This document shows, piece by piece, positions 10,757 to 23,732 of a DNA stretch of 64,000 nt. Under the pieces are notes generated by a model that worked only from the letters and a program-made list of their open reading frames with translations, was not told the DNA's origin and ran no database searches. This DNA comes from Pollenia angustigena. Its lineage: Eukaryota > Arthropoda > Insecta > Diptera > Polleniidae. Position 1 is the first letter of the stretch; every line of letters starts with the position of its first letter. The stretch covers positions 244,713,803 through 244,777,802 of the forward strand of contig OV884059.1 in assembly GCA_930367215.1 (NCBI GenBank). The letters are read 5' to 3'. The translations under genes were made by a program, and so were the position numbers.

Positions 10757-12176
10757 TAGAGTTTATTTTCCCGTAGTTTTTCGATTCCCGGGAAAGCGGA
10801 AAAATTTTTTAAATTTCCCTGGACCCCGGGATCCCGCTCCATATAAATAATACAAAGTCAATTTATTTTAAATTAATGAAAAACTTTTTTTAAAAAGCGT
10901 AACTGAACTTGTTTACAAAGTAAGTAAAATAAATGCTAACCCAATAAAAAATTTTGTCATTTTACGAAGCACTAAAGGTACATTTAAAAAAATAAGCGCA
11001 CAATTATGCGCTTAGCAATAAGACATGCAGAAAAGTAAGTGAAAGAACTCTCAACAACTTTTATAAAAAAAAAAAAAATAACATTTCAAGTGCTACGGCA
11101 TTCCCTTACTACGAAGCAGGTTTGTAAGGGAGAATACTAAAAAATAACTGTATCAAAAGTGTAAAGATGATCGTTACATCCAACAATATTTATGTGCGCT
11201 GAATAATGCGCTTTATGTGTCAAAAATGTATTGCTTCAAAGTGGGAACTCGCCATATAAAATTCATGTCTTCCGTAAGCGCAATGGTAAGCGAAACCCTT
11301 ATGTCTCTCCCTTACAAAACTGCTTCGTTGGAAGCTCCACTTTTTATTGGGAAACTACTACAAAAATTAATTGAAGATTGAAAGAGGAACTTGAATCATT
11401 ATTACCTTACGCTTTTATATGAAAATTCCGTATTATTATGTTCTAGATATAAGATAAATAGATAACATAAACATAACAATTTAATACATAAAACAATAAT
11501 TGAAGCAAACAAAAATTGAGGTACTTAAGTTATGAGATCAAAAAGTTAATTCATAAAATAAGTAAAATACTTTATATAAATATGTTTTATATGTAAATAT
11601 ATTTTAAATAAATATATAAAAATTTTTAACAGCTAAGGAAATAACATTCAGACACACTCTATGCGTTTAGGAAGTCGACAAAGAGGATAAATAGTTTGAA
11701 GTGCAAAAGTTTAAAGTTGTTGCATGCTTCTAATTCACAATCACAATTTGTTCTTTATTATAAACTGTGTCTATATCAGTCAAATATATGTCAAGGTTGA
11801 TGCAAAAAATAGCATCAACCGGACTTCTTCTTACAAGATCCACCTGTAATCGTATTTTTAAAATTGTATGTTGTATTATCCTATACGAGTTTCCATGGTT
11901 TTTTTTATATTTCGGTTTCCCCGCACTTCCCGCGTATATAAGCCATCACAAAATGAAACAAATTTGTGTGTATCACCTTATAAACATATCGCTCCATTAA
12001 TGCAAAATAGTCATATATCAAAAAATTAAAAATTTTAAGTTAATGAAGCAAAGGGTTCCTTCATACCTTCTAGTAACAAAAAATCAGTATTATATCTCAA
12101 ACTGAACCAAAGTTATAGCAAAATATATCTATAAATCGGTATATTTTGAAAACTTTAATCGCATTTTGCCAAGCTC

Positions 12177-12210
<34 letters not shown>

Positions 12211-12636
12211 TAGATATGACTTTGTTGCAATAAAGAAGCAATATTTTCAGGTATCTCCTATTTTTAAGACTTGTCCATGGACAATAAAAATTTACTGCCT
12301 GCATCTTATTTTAAATTTATGATCTCTATTAACTCTTCACTTCACTAAATTTATTAATTATCAACTGCTGCACTGCCCATTCTGCTTTTAGTAGATTTAT
12401 TGCATCAGTAGACATGGATTAACGAATGTTCTCACTTCCTGTAACTGATCTAATTGACAACCCATCCACAGATGCTAATTTTTAGAGAATAGAAAACTAA
12501 ATTTCAAAGTATAAAAAGCTGTTTTCTGAAACTATAAGGAACTTTTTATTTCCCGGGATCCCGCGACAAAAATCCCGGGAAAGCGGGAAATAAATAATTG
12601 AAATTCCCGGGACGGGAAATCCCGGGAAAAACCCTA
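10757..12636. mobile_element. non-autonomous hAT element with CCCGGG-rich ends, copy A
   Basis: A perfect 8-bp duplication CATATGAC flanks the element (10749-10756 and 12637-12644), the TSD length of hAT elements. The ends are TAGAGTTTATTTTCCCG and, reversed, TAGGGTTTTTCCCGGG. Subterminal regions are packed with CCCGGG palindromes (GATTCCCGGGAAAGCGG on the left; GGGATCCCGCGACAAAAATC and GGGACGGGAAATCCCGGG on the right). The interior aligns in reverse with the element at 19943-21105, for example the AATAGCATCAACCGGAC block, but contains an extra 412-bp insertion at 10940-11351. A poly(T) tract lies at about 12179-12209. No hAT transposase is recognisable, so mobility would depend on an enzyme encoded elsewhere. 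Confidence 0.9.
10940..11351. mobile_element. MITE nested in hAT copy A
   Basis: This block is absent from the sister hAT at 19943-21105. Its ends are CCCAATAAAAA and the inverse TTTTTATTGGG. Inside lies a near-perfect 23-bp inverted repeat (ACGAAGCAGGTTTGTAAGGG... at 11111-11133 against 11306-11328). Comparison with the uninterrupted sister copy locates the insertion, though the TSD is not clean. Confidence 0.7.
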
Positions 12637-12644
12637 CATATGAC

Positions 12645-12864
12645 TCATATGTATGAAGAAATTCTAATGTTCTTGTTCTTGTTTAAAATATCAATATAAG
12701 AAAGTTCAAATAAAAAAAAGGACAGATATCTTTTTCTATTTTGAATTGCAACAGATTGACTTAATAGCCATTACTTTGTTGAAAACGGCTTCCAACCTGC
12801 GTAATATGCAAATTTATGCAAAGCATTTTTTTCTTTTTGGAAAAACTTGAAAAATATATTTTTA

Positions 12865-12895
<31 letters not shown>

Positions 12896-13900
12896 TTGAA
12901 AAATGTATTAATTCATAATATTCATGCAAAAGGCATCAAAAAACTTACCATGGCTATTATAGTTTTACCTGTTTAATATCCAAAAACCAGTTTAAAATAA
13001 ATCGTTGTACCTTTATGGTCTTTTGAGTTAGAGCGTCGCAAAGGGTACAAATTTTGTGCTCTAAACCCAAAAGTATTTTAAAAGTCTTGTCCAGATGGTG
13101 ATCTTTAGGGGAAAATTCTATAAAAAAAAACTACTTTTCAAAGACTTCAAGCTCAAACGGTTATAAATAGAGGAAGAGACAGAAAATAACGTTAGCTTGA
13201 AAAACGTTCTAAAAGGTATTAAGTGCCTGCACCATAATTACTTACACATTTTAAGACTTGTTTTGTTACAAGGTTTATAAGCGATTCATAATGATTCATT
13301 TGGAAGTTTCACTTGAATAGCTCGTTTAAGTATTTCTTGAATCGTAAAAATGATGTGTGAAACAAAAACTGTCATCGCTTCTCGATTTGTTTGAAGAAAC
13401 CTACAACACTGATTGCGTTCTTACTGGAAAATTTTCAGTAAATTGGTGACAAAAGCAGTAAATCATAAAACCAAAACAATGAAAGGCTAAAACAAATTTA
13501 AAATACCAAAATAAAATAATAGCGTTTTATTTATTTTCATCATTTGAATTCTTTCTATTTTTAAAAATTTTGTTTTTCTCGCATCAATTTGAAATGTGAT
13601 TTATATTGACATTTCATGTGAAAAACTTTTTGTAAAATATTGGTACAGAAACATTTTTTTACCCATCCTTCCAATAATTAAATAAAATAAAAGTTAAGAT
13701 ACAGAAATACTTGTGTCAGAAAAATCAATTTTTATTTCATTTACACTGCTTTGGTTGAAATTCACTCGTTTCATGCTAAAACTTTTACGATGTGACAAAT
13801 ACAGGGTCGTTTTCAAGCTTAATTTTTTATTTATCTGCCTAATTTTAAGAATTACAAAAATTTCTACATAACTTCATTAAAATTATGGTTGCGAAATAGC
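12645..13900. other. AT-rich region, no gene recognised
   Basis: It holds a poly(T) tract near 12866-12891 and many short A/T homopolymers. I see no splice-flanked coding segment or delimited transposon. Confidence 0.4.
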
Positions 13901-14560
13901 AACCAAAATCTTGCTACCTGTAGTTCCAACATAAAAGCCAACCGATTCACAGTTAACCGATTAATTACTACCCGATAAACTGATCGGTTAACATAAATTT
14001 GGCTATTTTTGAGCAACAGTCGATTGACCGATGTAGCAAAAATTTTAATTATTTGGAGTAAAATACCATTTTTTTGAATTTTTAATTATTTGTTTCATCA
14101 CATATACAAAAGGTATGTGTTTAGACAATGTTTGTTCATACAATATATTTCCTTCTAGCAATACATTCTTAAAATACAGTACAAAAATAAAAACTAAGAA
14201 ATTCGGAAAAAACTTTTTTGCAAAATGTTCGAGTCTGCTGATATGGCCTGGCAACAGAACAAACTCTCGAGAGTAGCACAAGCAATCTTTTAACAGAAGA
14301 GTAAGTGAAATCCAGGGAAAAACTGAGAAATAATATATTCGATTTCTTCAAGATCTACGATAAGTGAAAGAATTTTTTCCGAGTCAAGTTTAATCAAATA
14401 AGAAATTATTTATGCATTTTTATTTATTGAAATTACTTAATATATAAAAAACACTTTATAAATCAGTTAACCGATCAATAACAAAACTAACCGATTAAAC
14501 CAAAACCTTGGTTAATTAATCGAACGATTAATCAATTAAAGCAAATGCCCGATTTAACGA
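13900..14560. repeat. repeat with CCGATTAA-type motifs, possibly hAT-related
   Basis: Clusters of AACCGATTAA / TTAATCGG motifs occur at 13939-13990 and, inverted, at 14462-14540. They resemble the TCGATTAATCGA-rich subterminal regions of the hAT element at 56414-59085. Terminal bases and TSD could not be fixed. Confidence 0.35.
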
Positions 14561-15396
14561 ATACTGCAATATTACTGCAAAACAACGAGGAACATTTTTT
14601 TTAAAGCTTCGATTTCTTAAATGTTAGTTGATTGTTTTCCATAACTTTAATATTAAAAAGATTACCATATTAAAATTCTAAATGCAAATTTGTTAAACAG
14701 CTATTTTCTATTTAATTACAACTAGTGACAAAAATCCATTTTCTACCAAAAAAACATGCAAAATTTAATTTTCGTTGGTCGGAAAAACAAACACGGATTT
14801 CCGATAACATTCGTACAAATGAATATCTGGTTTTGGGTTTGTGTGTGTGCATTTTAGTGTTAGTGTTTAATATATTTTTACAAAATATTTTGATTGTTAG
14901 TTGTTTTACCAAAATTAAATTGTAATGAAAATTGACGCACATTGATTTTGATGGGATTCACTCATTTCATTGACCCAAATTTGACGCCATCTTAACTTTT
15001 TTTAGCCCGAAACAGTTTATTTCCTGTTATCGAGTTAATTAAATTTAACCTTTTTTGTTTTGTTCGTATTCTTGTTGTAGTTGCTTGTAGCTGTTGTATT
15101 CAATATTCTTTAATGAAGTTCATGTTTTGAACTTTTTCAAAAGTTCAGTTCATCATAATTCCCCAAAAAAAAAAACTAAAACTAAATAAATAAAACAAAA
15201 CAAAGCCAAACAAAAAATAAAGTTTTTTACACAAACGAACAGAATAATTCACATGTACCGTTATAAACACACATACACTTACGCTGCCTCAAACACATCT
15301 ATATGTTCACACTCACACACAGTTGCACAGTTACATGCCCGTACAAATGTTAAGTATTTATTTTATTTCATGTTTAAATGATTGTTGGATTTTGTG

Positions 15397-15427
<31 letters not shown>

Positions 15428-16150
15428 TTTTCTGTTGCTCTGCTGTGTAAATATTTTGATTACTCTTTTGGGAAATATCTGCTATTGATGTTCGAAATGG
15501 AAACTTTTTTGACTTGCTGTACAAATATGTATGAGTTAAATTGTGTATGTTTGTGGGTATCTGTCATTCATATCAATGTCAAAATAATTGAATAATTGCT
15601 AAGTCATTGACAACAAATGCATTTCTCCACAAACAAACACCATACAAATGCTATAATCCATTCAACATAAATATTTTTAAATACTATTATGAATTTTGTA
15701 TTATGAATTCATAAACACACACATACACACATGTGTACATACATACATTTTATATCACACATTCCTCCAAACAGGTGAATGTTAAAACGAGGTAAGGAAA
15801 AAAATCGCAATAAATAATGCAAGACAAAATTCCAAAAACGATCCAAATATTTTGTATTTAATTCCAAATAAATTTGTTTGCCGAGAAAATTATTTTAAAA
15901 TTTTGCAAAAGTTTAAAAATTTAAAAAAAAATATGCTTCATTATTCCTTTCCAAATTTAGGACAAGCAACCCCCAAGTATGTTTACTACTGGAAAAAAAT
16001 AATCAATGATAACAGCCGTACCTTAACAAGAGCGGAAGGCGGAACGTTTTCTTCGGCTAAGCTTTAAGGCTGATATGCCATACCTAAGTCAGAGCGTCAA
16101 CGTTGTGATATAAACAATAGTGGTAATTAAAAATGGAGATGAAACCGTAG
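14561..16150. other. AT-rich region with microsatellites, no gene recognised
   Basis: It contains a (TTG)n run at about 15396-15428 and CA/ACAC-rich stretches near 15265-15330 and 15713-15745. Open frames here are low-complexity. Confidence 0.4.
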
Positions 16151-16480
16151 CAAACTTTAATGGTGTATATTTACATAAGCCCATTTCAATATATACACGG
16201 ACGTCGTTCAATCAACTTTGCTCACTATAAGATCTAAGATAAATATTGTCGAAATTACAACGGAAGGAAAAAAAGTTAAAGTTGTACCCCCTTAAAATTA
16301 ACTTTGACATTGTTTATGATGACTCCCAACATATTTGGTCTCTAGCGATAATCACCCGTGAGCTTAACCGCGTCAAAAAGGGTCCAAAAATGGTTATTTT
16401 CCTGAATGAAAAGTTTGTTGAATTTTTTTGTCCAATGAGTGGCCAAATATGATTCAGATTAAACCATTTTTAAGATCTAA
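16150..16480 (-). repeat. dispersed repeat R2, fragment
   Basis: ACTATAAGATCTAAGATAAATATTGTCGAAATTACAACGGAA corresponds, with changes, to blocks at 37255-37300, 58106-58155 and 58750-58800. The piece is truncated. Confidence 0.45.
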
Positions 16481-16960
16481 CCACAGACTCGAGATAACAA
16501 GATGTTTATGTCAGTTTTTTGATGCTATTCAATTCGATAAACTCAAATAATTATTTAGCTTCCCTCGTATGTGTTGCAAATTTTGTTTTCTTATTTTGTT
16601 GTCATGTTTTTAGGATTGAATTGATTTAAAACAAACAAATTCACAATAGCAATTTATTATAATTTCTTTGTTTTATTTATTTTCAAAAATTTCCAAAAAC
16701 CAACACGACAATACTCTTACAAACAAATTCTCGTTTATACAAACACACACACATTCCCTGGAAGCATTTAGAAAATATTTGTATGCTGAGAAGGGACGAA
16801 CGTCACTTCCTCTCAATTTCTGGACGATTGAAAGACGATTTTACACTCAACAAATAAAAAATACATTGCAATCGTTTTTTAATCAAATTTAGTAAATATA
16901 TTGTTATATATTATAGTCTTCTTTTTTACCTGCGTACGATAACAGGAACAGAACAAAAAA

Positions 16961-17136
16961 GAGGAATAGAGAATGCCATTTCTTTCCCCCTCCCTCCTTA
17001 AAACTCAAGACTTGACGTCAAGTATGACTCGTCCAGTTTTGAGCTTTTAAGAGAGAAGGGAAAAGAGAATGCCACTTCTTTCCCCCTCTCTCCTTAAAGC
17101 TCAAGACTTGAGGAGTCAAACTTGACGTGTGTGATT
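16961..17136. repeat. tandem duplication, about 96-bp period
   Basis: AGAGAATGCCATTTCTTTCC...CTCCTTAAAACTCAAGACTTGA recurs 96 bp downstream as AGAGAATGCCACTTCTTTCC...CTCCTTAAAGCTCAAGACTTGA. There are two units and no coding content. Confidence 0.75.
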
Positions 17137-17690
17137 TTAAATCTAATCTCCGTTTTTCTTCAGCAGTTCGCATTTTTGGATATCATCAAAAAAATGGCTG
17201 AGTATTATAAAAAATTATGAAAAACAAAAACCGGGAAAAGGGTTTGCTTTTATTTCTTTAAGGGAAAGTCACATAACCTATGAACAAACTGAGACATAGA
17301 TCATAAAAATCAATCTGCTTTCGCTTTTCTTCACAATTAAGTGGAGGTACCTCATTTTTAAGGGAAGGGAAAATTTTTAATTTATTATGATTTTTAAAAA
17401 AATAATTATCAAGATGACACACTTTTAATACATCCCAACTTATCTTTTTTATAACTTCCAAGAGAAAATCAAAAATGACCCAAAATGAAAAAAATAATTT
17501 TTTCCCAAAAAAAAAAAATTTTTAAATTACCCAATTTGCAAAACAGTGTTTATTATTCATATAAATTTAGTAACATACAAATGTGAGTTTTATGTTTCTT
17601 CGACAGCTGCGCGGCAGTATGGGCAGTACTACCTATTTGAGCCCTCCGCCAAACTTTGTGCACTATTCAATAGTTAAATATTAATTAATC

Positions 17691-18276
17691 ACTGCATAGT
17701 TATAATCAATTACTCAAAACAGAATATAGCTTTTTGCAAGGTGGCATGTCATAAAGTCCAGTGTCGTAATGTCCATGGACACTGTGACACTTTTGAAAAT
17801 GTCATAACGTCCGTGGGCTTCTCAGCATAGCCGGCCTTCGGCTTTAGTTAGCGAAGCCGATTTTTGTTACACCATAGAGGAGAAAATCCTTGCCCCCGGC
17901 CGAAGGCCGGCTGTGCAGAGAAGCTTTAGTTAGCGAAGCCGGTACATGTTGTATCAAAGATGAGAAAATCCTTGCGCCCGGCCACTGCATAGTTATAATC
18001 AATTACTCAAAACAGAATATAGCTTTTTGCAAGGTGGCATGTCATAAAGTCCAGTGTCGTAATGTCCATGGACACTGTGACACTTTTGAAAATGTCATAA
18101 CGTCCGTGGGCTTCTCAGCATAGCCGGCCTTCGGCTTTAGTTAGCGAAGCCGATTTTTGTTACACCATAGAGGAGAAAATCCTTGCCCCCGGCCGAAGGC
18201 CGGCTGTGCAGAGAAGCTTTAGTTAGCGAAGCCGGTACATGTTGTATCAAAGATGAGAAAATCCTTGCGCCCGGCT
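17691..18276. repeat. 293-bp tandem duplication spanning flank plus element
   Basis: ACTGCATAGT begins at 17691 and again at 17984; the two 293-bp units are nearly identical to their ends (GCGCCCGGC). The unit includes about 40 bp of host flank, the TTTTTGCAA target site and most of the foldback element at 17740-18331. It therefore arose after that insertion, by a local DNA duplication rather than by transposition. Confidence 0.85.
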
Positions 18277-18331
18277 ATGCTTTCGAGTTTGTTCACGGAC
18301 ACTATAACACTGGACGTTATGACATGCCACC
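17740..18331. mobile_element. foldback/MULE-like element
   Basis: A 9-bp duplication TTTTTGCAA (17731-17739 and 18332-18340) flanks inverted ends GGTGGCATGTCATAA and TTATGACATGCCACC. The inverted homology continues for about 45 bp and is built from degenerate GTCATAA(C/A)GTCC units. Nine-bp TSDs with long, repetitive TIRs are the hallmark of Mutator-like and Drosophila Foldback-type elements. The interior is GC-rich with GGCCGAAGGCCGGC palindromes and TTAGTTAGCGAAGCCG repeats and has no coding capacity. The internal 293-bp duplication is described separately. Confidence 0.8.
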
Positions 18332-18344
18332 TTTTTGCAATATG

Positions 18345-19934
18345 TCCCGTTATTTTTATAAATAGCATTTAGGAATTCGACGTATAGTAATAATGAATGA
18401 TTTAGACAAATAGTATGTAAGATTTTGACGAAATTTTAAAAATATTCATATAATATTTTAAAAAAATTTAAAAAACGAAAAATCACCCAATAATAACGAA
18501 AAATAGCCCAAAAAATTTTGGGCCACTTTTCATATTAATTCAGGCCCAATTTTACATGGAGTTTTTTTGGGCGATTTTTCATTTATTTTTTTGGGCCATT
18601 TTTCTTTGGGCGATATTTCCTACAGCCACTTTTGGCAGGTCTTTTCTAAGTGTCATCTGAGGGAGTCCCAGAGAAGACGCTTCCACGTAAAATAAACCTT
18701 TTTGACAGCAGATTAGAGGTGTATTAGTTTGTAGATTTTATAAACGGTAATTTTTATGGCAAATGCTTGCAGGGAAAGAAGGCAAGGATTCTATTTATTT
18801 AGATTGTGTGTAAACGTGTGTCTTATTTAATATTCTTCTTCTTTTTGCACTTCTTTAAAAATAACGTGTTTGTGTTTGTTTTAGTATATGAATATGTGTT
18901 TCATCTATTAAACTCGTAAATCATTTGAAGACAACAGAAAATTCCTAGAAAATAATATTATTAATTCAGTCATTTGAAGAAGGGTGTCCTTGGAAGAATA
19001 GCCCACAGGTTAATAAAAAAAAGTAATTTTCTTTTGAATTTAAGTTTTAAGTGATATAAAATAAGTCGAAAACAAATTTATATGGTTTTAATTATGATCA
19101 AGTTTTTTATAAGAAATGCATACATTTTTACAATATTAAAATTTATTTATTTATATGTTTAGGTACATATATTTATATGTCCTTTGTTTATATAAAAACC
19201 ATATAAATACAAAAATGCAAAATAAAATACTTAAATAAAATGTTTACTGAGAACAGAGGGCATCAAAAAAATTTATTTAATGTAAGAAAATATTGTTTGT
19301 CTGACTCGTAAGTTAACTTATTCAAATTCAAAACCTTCTATGAGTTGTTGAGATTCAATGGAAATAAATATGTAGTTACATGCCTTCGGTTTGAATAATA
19401 TTTGCACTTGCTGTTACGTACTTTCGATTTTCGCTTTTAAAATGTCTAATTTTTATTATCTGAGCATAAAAATCGTTTTTTAAAATCAATTAAAACCCGA
19501 TTTCGCTTTTTGTTAGTTACGTGGTTTTGCATTTCAGCAAACGATATCGCGCAACAATTGTTGCGAGGGCAGGAAAACAAAATTTAAGTTGGTTTCCGAG
19601 CTATAGCCGTGAGAAAAATTGCAATTAAATCTTGGTTTAAATATACTTGAGGCCAAAAAATCTGAAAAGCAGCTTAACTTTTAATAGTTTAGTCAAGTTC
19701 TAGTTGAGTTTAAGTTTTTCGGGAAATAACACAGCAGAAGGAGCTTGCATTCGATTGCTTGCAAAATGTTGTACTATGCTACCTTTTATTTTAGACAAAA
19801 CTTGTTTAAAAGAGCGTAATTAAAAAAAGGTTAATTTTACCTCGTGAGTTTCTGCGGTATTTTCTATCTAAAAAAAAGTAACAATAGTGCTGAATTTTAC
19901 AGGCCTGGCCTAACTAAAAGTAACTGCAAAATAT
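18345..19934. other. AT-rich region, no gene recognised
   Basis: From 18470 to 18640 there are several copies of GGGC(C/G)A(C/T)TTTTC-like motifs (for example TTTGGGCCACTTTTC and TTGGGCGATTTTTC) in both orientations, probably an old MITE. Nothing else is recognisable. Confidence 0.35.
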
Positions 19935-19942
19935 ATCTAAAC

Positions 19943-21105
19943 TTGGGTTTTTCCCGGGATTTCCCGTCCCGGGAATTTCACTTATTATATTTCCCGTTTT
20001 CCCGGGATTTTTGTTGCGGGATCCCGGGAAATAAAAAGTTCTTCATAGTTTCAGAAAAGAGCTATTTTTACTCTGAAATTTAGTTTTCTTTTCTCTAAAA
20101 ATTAGCATCTGTGGATGGGTTGTCTATTAGATCAATTATAAGAAATGTGTACAAACGTAAATCAATGTCTCCTGCGGCAATAAATCTATAAAAAGCAGAA
20201 TGGGCAGTGCAACAGTTGATAATTAATAAATTCAGTGAAGTGATGAATTGATAAAGAACATAAATTCAAAATAAGATGCAGGCGGTAAATTCTCATTGAC
20301 CATGGACAAGTCTTAAAAATAGGATATACATAAACATATCGCTCCGTTATTGCAACATAGTCGTATCTACAAAAAAAAAAAAATCGAGCTTGGTAATATA
20401 TCCGGGAAGTGCGGGGAAACCGAAATAAAAAAATAATGAAACTCGTGTAAGTTACTAAAACATACAATTTGAAAAACACATTGTCCTAAAGATTACAGAT
20501 GGACCTAATGAAAAGAAATAGTTTGTAAGAAGTAGTCCGGATGATGCTATTTTTTGCATCAACCTTGACATCAGAAGCATGCAACAACGGTGCACTTTTA
20601 ATTATTTGTCCAACCTCGGTAAAAAAGTAAACGAAATTTTTCGGAAACATGGTAATCAGTAAACAAAATCAGAAATATACTCTTTGGCGACTCACTTAAC
20701 GCTTTGAGTGTGTCAGAAAGTAATTTCCTATGCCGTTAAAAAAATGTTAATATATTTATTAAAATATTTTATATATTTTATGATTTTAGTTTTTGATCTC
20801 ATATCTTGAGTACCTCAATTGTTATGTTTATTTTATCTTGTACTAGATCATCATAATACGGAATTTACTTATAATAGCCAAAGGTAATAATAATCCAATC
20901 TTCAATTAATTTTTGTAGTATTTAAGCATTTATTTTACTTACTTTGTAAACAAGTCCCCTCACGTTTGTTTATAAAAGTTTTTTTCATTAATAAAACCAA
21001 GTTTACTTTGTATTATTTGTATGGAGCGGGATCCCGGGATCCCGGGAAATTTAAAAATTTTTCCCGCTTTCCCGGGAATCGAAAAACTCCGGGAAAAAAA
21101 CTCTA
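19943..21105. mobile_element. non-autonomous hAT element with CCCGGG-rich ends, copy B
   Basis: It is flanked by a perfect 8-bp duplication ATCTAAAC (19935-19942 and 21106-21113). It lies in reverse orientation relative to copy A: left end TTGGGTTTTTCCCGGG, right end GGGAAAAAAACTCTA. The subterminal regions hold GGGATCCCGGGATCCCGGG and TTCCCGTTTTCCCGGG. The interior matches copy A reversed (for example TAGTCCGGATGATGCTATT) and lacks the 412-bp insertion found there. The 1163-bp element has no recognisable transposase. Confidence 0.9.
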
Positions 21106-21113
21106 ATCTAAAC

Positions 21114-22850
21114 ACTCAAAATATTATGTAGGTAAAATCAACGTTAAATGAAATATAAAACAAATGAAAATTCATTTATAATTTCAGTCAACTCTTGATT
21201 CATTAAAATCATACTAAAAATCATTTTTTAAATGTTAAAAAGTAACTCACTAATTACAGTAAAAATTACTGATTTAAACCTTTGTTTCGAAAAAAAATGC
21301 AAGCGTACGAAGACGTTTTTTTTAATAACAAAAATAATGTTGTTACCCAGTGTTATTTGTATTAAATAAAAAGTAAAGAACTCACTCAAAATATTATGTA
21401 GTTAAATTCAAACGAAAATTCATTTTAAACAAATAAAAATTCATTTAGAAAACGGATCATTGACATTTCATTTAAAACATATGATTTTTACATTCATTTT
21501 TTTAATTTTTTATTTATTGAACATCATATTCGTTAAAATTTAATAGTTTTTACTTTTGAAAAATATATTTTAACCGACAAAAATCAAACTACATAAAAAA
21601 ATAAAAACGAAAAAACTTTAGTTTTTGGTAGTTTGTTTTTTTGAATAACAAACATAAATGTTAAAAAATAAAATTATTTGTAAAATAACTATATTTTTAT
21701 TAAATTTTAACAGTACGGAAAACCCATTTTTTAACCCACAATCAGTTACTGTAATAATTTTATGAGTGCTTACAATTTGCTGCCATCTGACTTTTTAAAA
21801 TGTAAACTACCAAATAAAAATTTTGAGACAGAGAAAAAAAAGCTCACTCCGTAAAATAGAATAGCAGAAAAGCTTACTCCAGCAAACATTTTTATTTAAT
21901 TTTAGAACCCTTGCAAACATTAAGTGAATGTACATAGAGCTTTACAAAAGCTTAATGTACATTAAGTTCTTACAACTTCTGCATCAAAAGCGACACAAAA
22001 TTAAGAAAAAAGCTTTAACAAATTGTTACTTTTCTAATGTTTTTTTACAAAGCCATTCGTTATTGATTTGAGAAATTTTAAAATCAAATAATTTAGATTT
22101 AAATCACGTATTGATTGCTAAATACTTTAATCAAACAACACACGTTATAACTCGGTCAAACATTCACTGTGTCCAAATATTTATTTCAATAATTAAAATT
22201 ATTACTTTTAATAATGTTGTCTGAATGTAAAAATAATAAATGTATGTTTTAAGTGTTTAATTAAATCGTAAAATAAAAATGTATCAACAATTTATTGACT
22301 CTCTGAAGCTAAAGAGAAACAAAAATAAACAAAATATCTCATGTGAGCACTTTTATTATTTGGAATTATTTTTTTTTTTTTTTTATTAAGCAAAACTACA
22401 ATAATAATCGACATAATGCCAGATTTTATTTAGTGCTTTTTTTCTCTATTTAATTCTTATACACACAAATGTACACCCAGTTTGTGTTTATTTTTTTTTT
22501 TTTTATTTTTATTTTATTTGTATGTATGATTAGTACTTTAAAAACGAAAAAAAAATTTGAAATATTTGCCAATTAGACCTTCAAATTGTACACAAATACT
22601 CCCTTCATAATTTCATGAATCACAGCTTTATGGGAAGAACAAGATTTTTTAATATTTTTCGACTTTTTGGAATTCTAAATTCTAAAACTTGTTTTGCAAT
22701 AGAGATAGAATTTTTTAGTTCAAAAAGTGTTAAATGGAGCCAAGTATTGAAGGTCATGTTATTCTTGTTTTTTGGAATAATTTCTTGCCCCTTACAAAAG
22801 TTTCAGTATAAACTTGAAAGCACCCAAGGGGTTTACTAATTATAAACTAC
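21114..22850. other. AT-rich region with short dispersed repeats, no gene recognised
   Basis: ACTCAAAATATTATGTAG occurs near 21113 and 21383, and CCACAATCAGTTACTGTAAT near 21737 recurs at about 60461. These are probably ends of degraded transposons. Poly(T) tracts lie at 22370-22385 and 22490-22505. Confidence 0.35.
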
Positions 22851-22991
22851 CTGTCTGGCCCATAATGTCGACAAGAAAATTTCTTTCGTATATTTATATT
22901 GAAAATAAACAAAAAATGTTTGTTGTTTTATTATTGTTTTCAATATAAATATACGAAAGAAAAGTTCTTTTTGACATTGTGGGTCAGGCAG
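22851..22991. mobile_element. hairpin MITE, about 55-bp arms
   Basis: The left arm begins CTGTCTGGCCCATAATGTC and continues to a TTCGTATATTTATATTGAAAA block. The right arm is its near-exact inverse, ending GACATTGTGGGTCAGGCAG. The loop is only about 25 bp. There is no coding content and the TSD is unclear. Confidence 0.75.
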
Positions 22992-23229
22992 TATTTATAA
23001 TACACGAATTAAACTATCATTGCTATTGCTGAATTAAGAGAAAATAAAAATGCGAATAGAGAAATAAAAGATTATAAAACATAAGCTACGAATAGAGAAG
23101 TACACGCAAAGAAAAAATATGGTTGTGGTAAACATATTCTACGAGCAACATATTATGATAAGATTCATGATTGTAGCCACCATATTAAGATTAATATTGA
23201 ATCATATTATGGCTAAATATATTCGTAAT

Positions 23230-23470
23230 ATTTCATCATAATATTTTTACCTTAATCATATTATTATTCTGTTAATCATACTGAGTTAAGAAGTAATCAT
23301 ATTATTGTCATGTTAATCATAATAAGTTAAGAAGCAATCATATTATTATCATGTTAATCATAATAAGCTAAGAAATTAATCATATTATTGTCATGTTAAT
23401 CATAATAAGCTTGGAAGTAATCATACTATCATCATATTAATCATAATAAACTTAGAAGCAATCATATTAT
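23230..23470. repeat. minisatellite, about 46-bp unit
   Basis: There are about five degenerate copies of a unit containing AATCATATTATTGTCATG, TTAATCATAATAAG and (T)TAAGAAG(T/C). Copies differ by a few substitutions and one or two indels. Confidence 0.75.
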
Positions 23471-23581
23471 GATACAGCACCTTTCATAAGTGTGATAACA
23501 ATACAAAATAAATTAAAATTTGTTTGTGCATCGATTTTTTATTTTGTGGCTTTTTACAATTTTTCTTAATGTAAATAAAAT

Positions 23582-23732
23582 AGCGGAGTTCAATATTAGG
23601 CTTGCAAACGAGCAAATGCAAAATATCGTAACACTTTTTTAAAATTAAACGAAATCTCTGTGTGTCTTGTTGTTGGATTTTACTACGATATTTTGCATTT
23701 GCACTATTAAATCACTAATACTGAGCTCCGCT
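23582..23732. mobile_element. nested short MITE
   Basis: AGCGGAGTTCAATATTAG at 23582 is inverted as CTAATACTGAGCTCCGCT ending at 23732. A second inverted block, GCAAATGCAAAATATCGTA, lies inside. Confidence 0.65.

Noticed and set aside
23230..23470. A CRISPR-like array because of regularly spaced repeats
   Set aside because: The repeats are contiguous degenerate minisatellite units without unique spacers, in a eukaryotic transposon.
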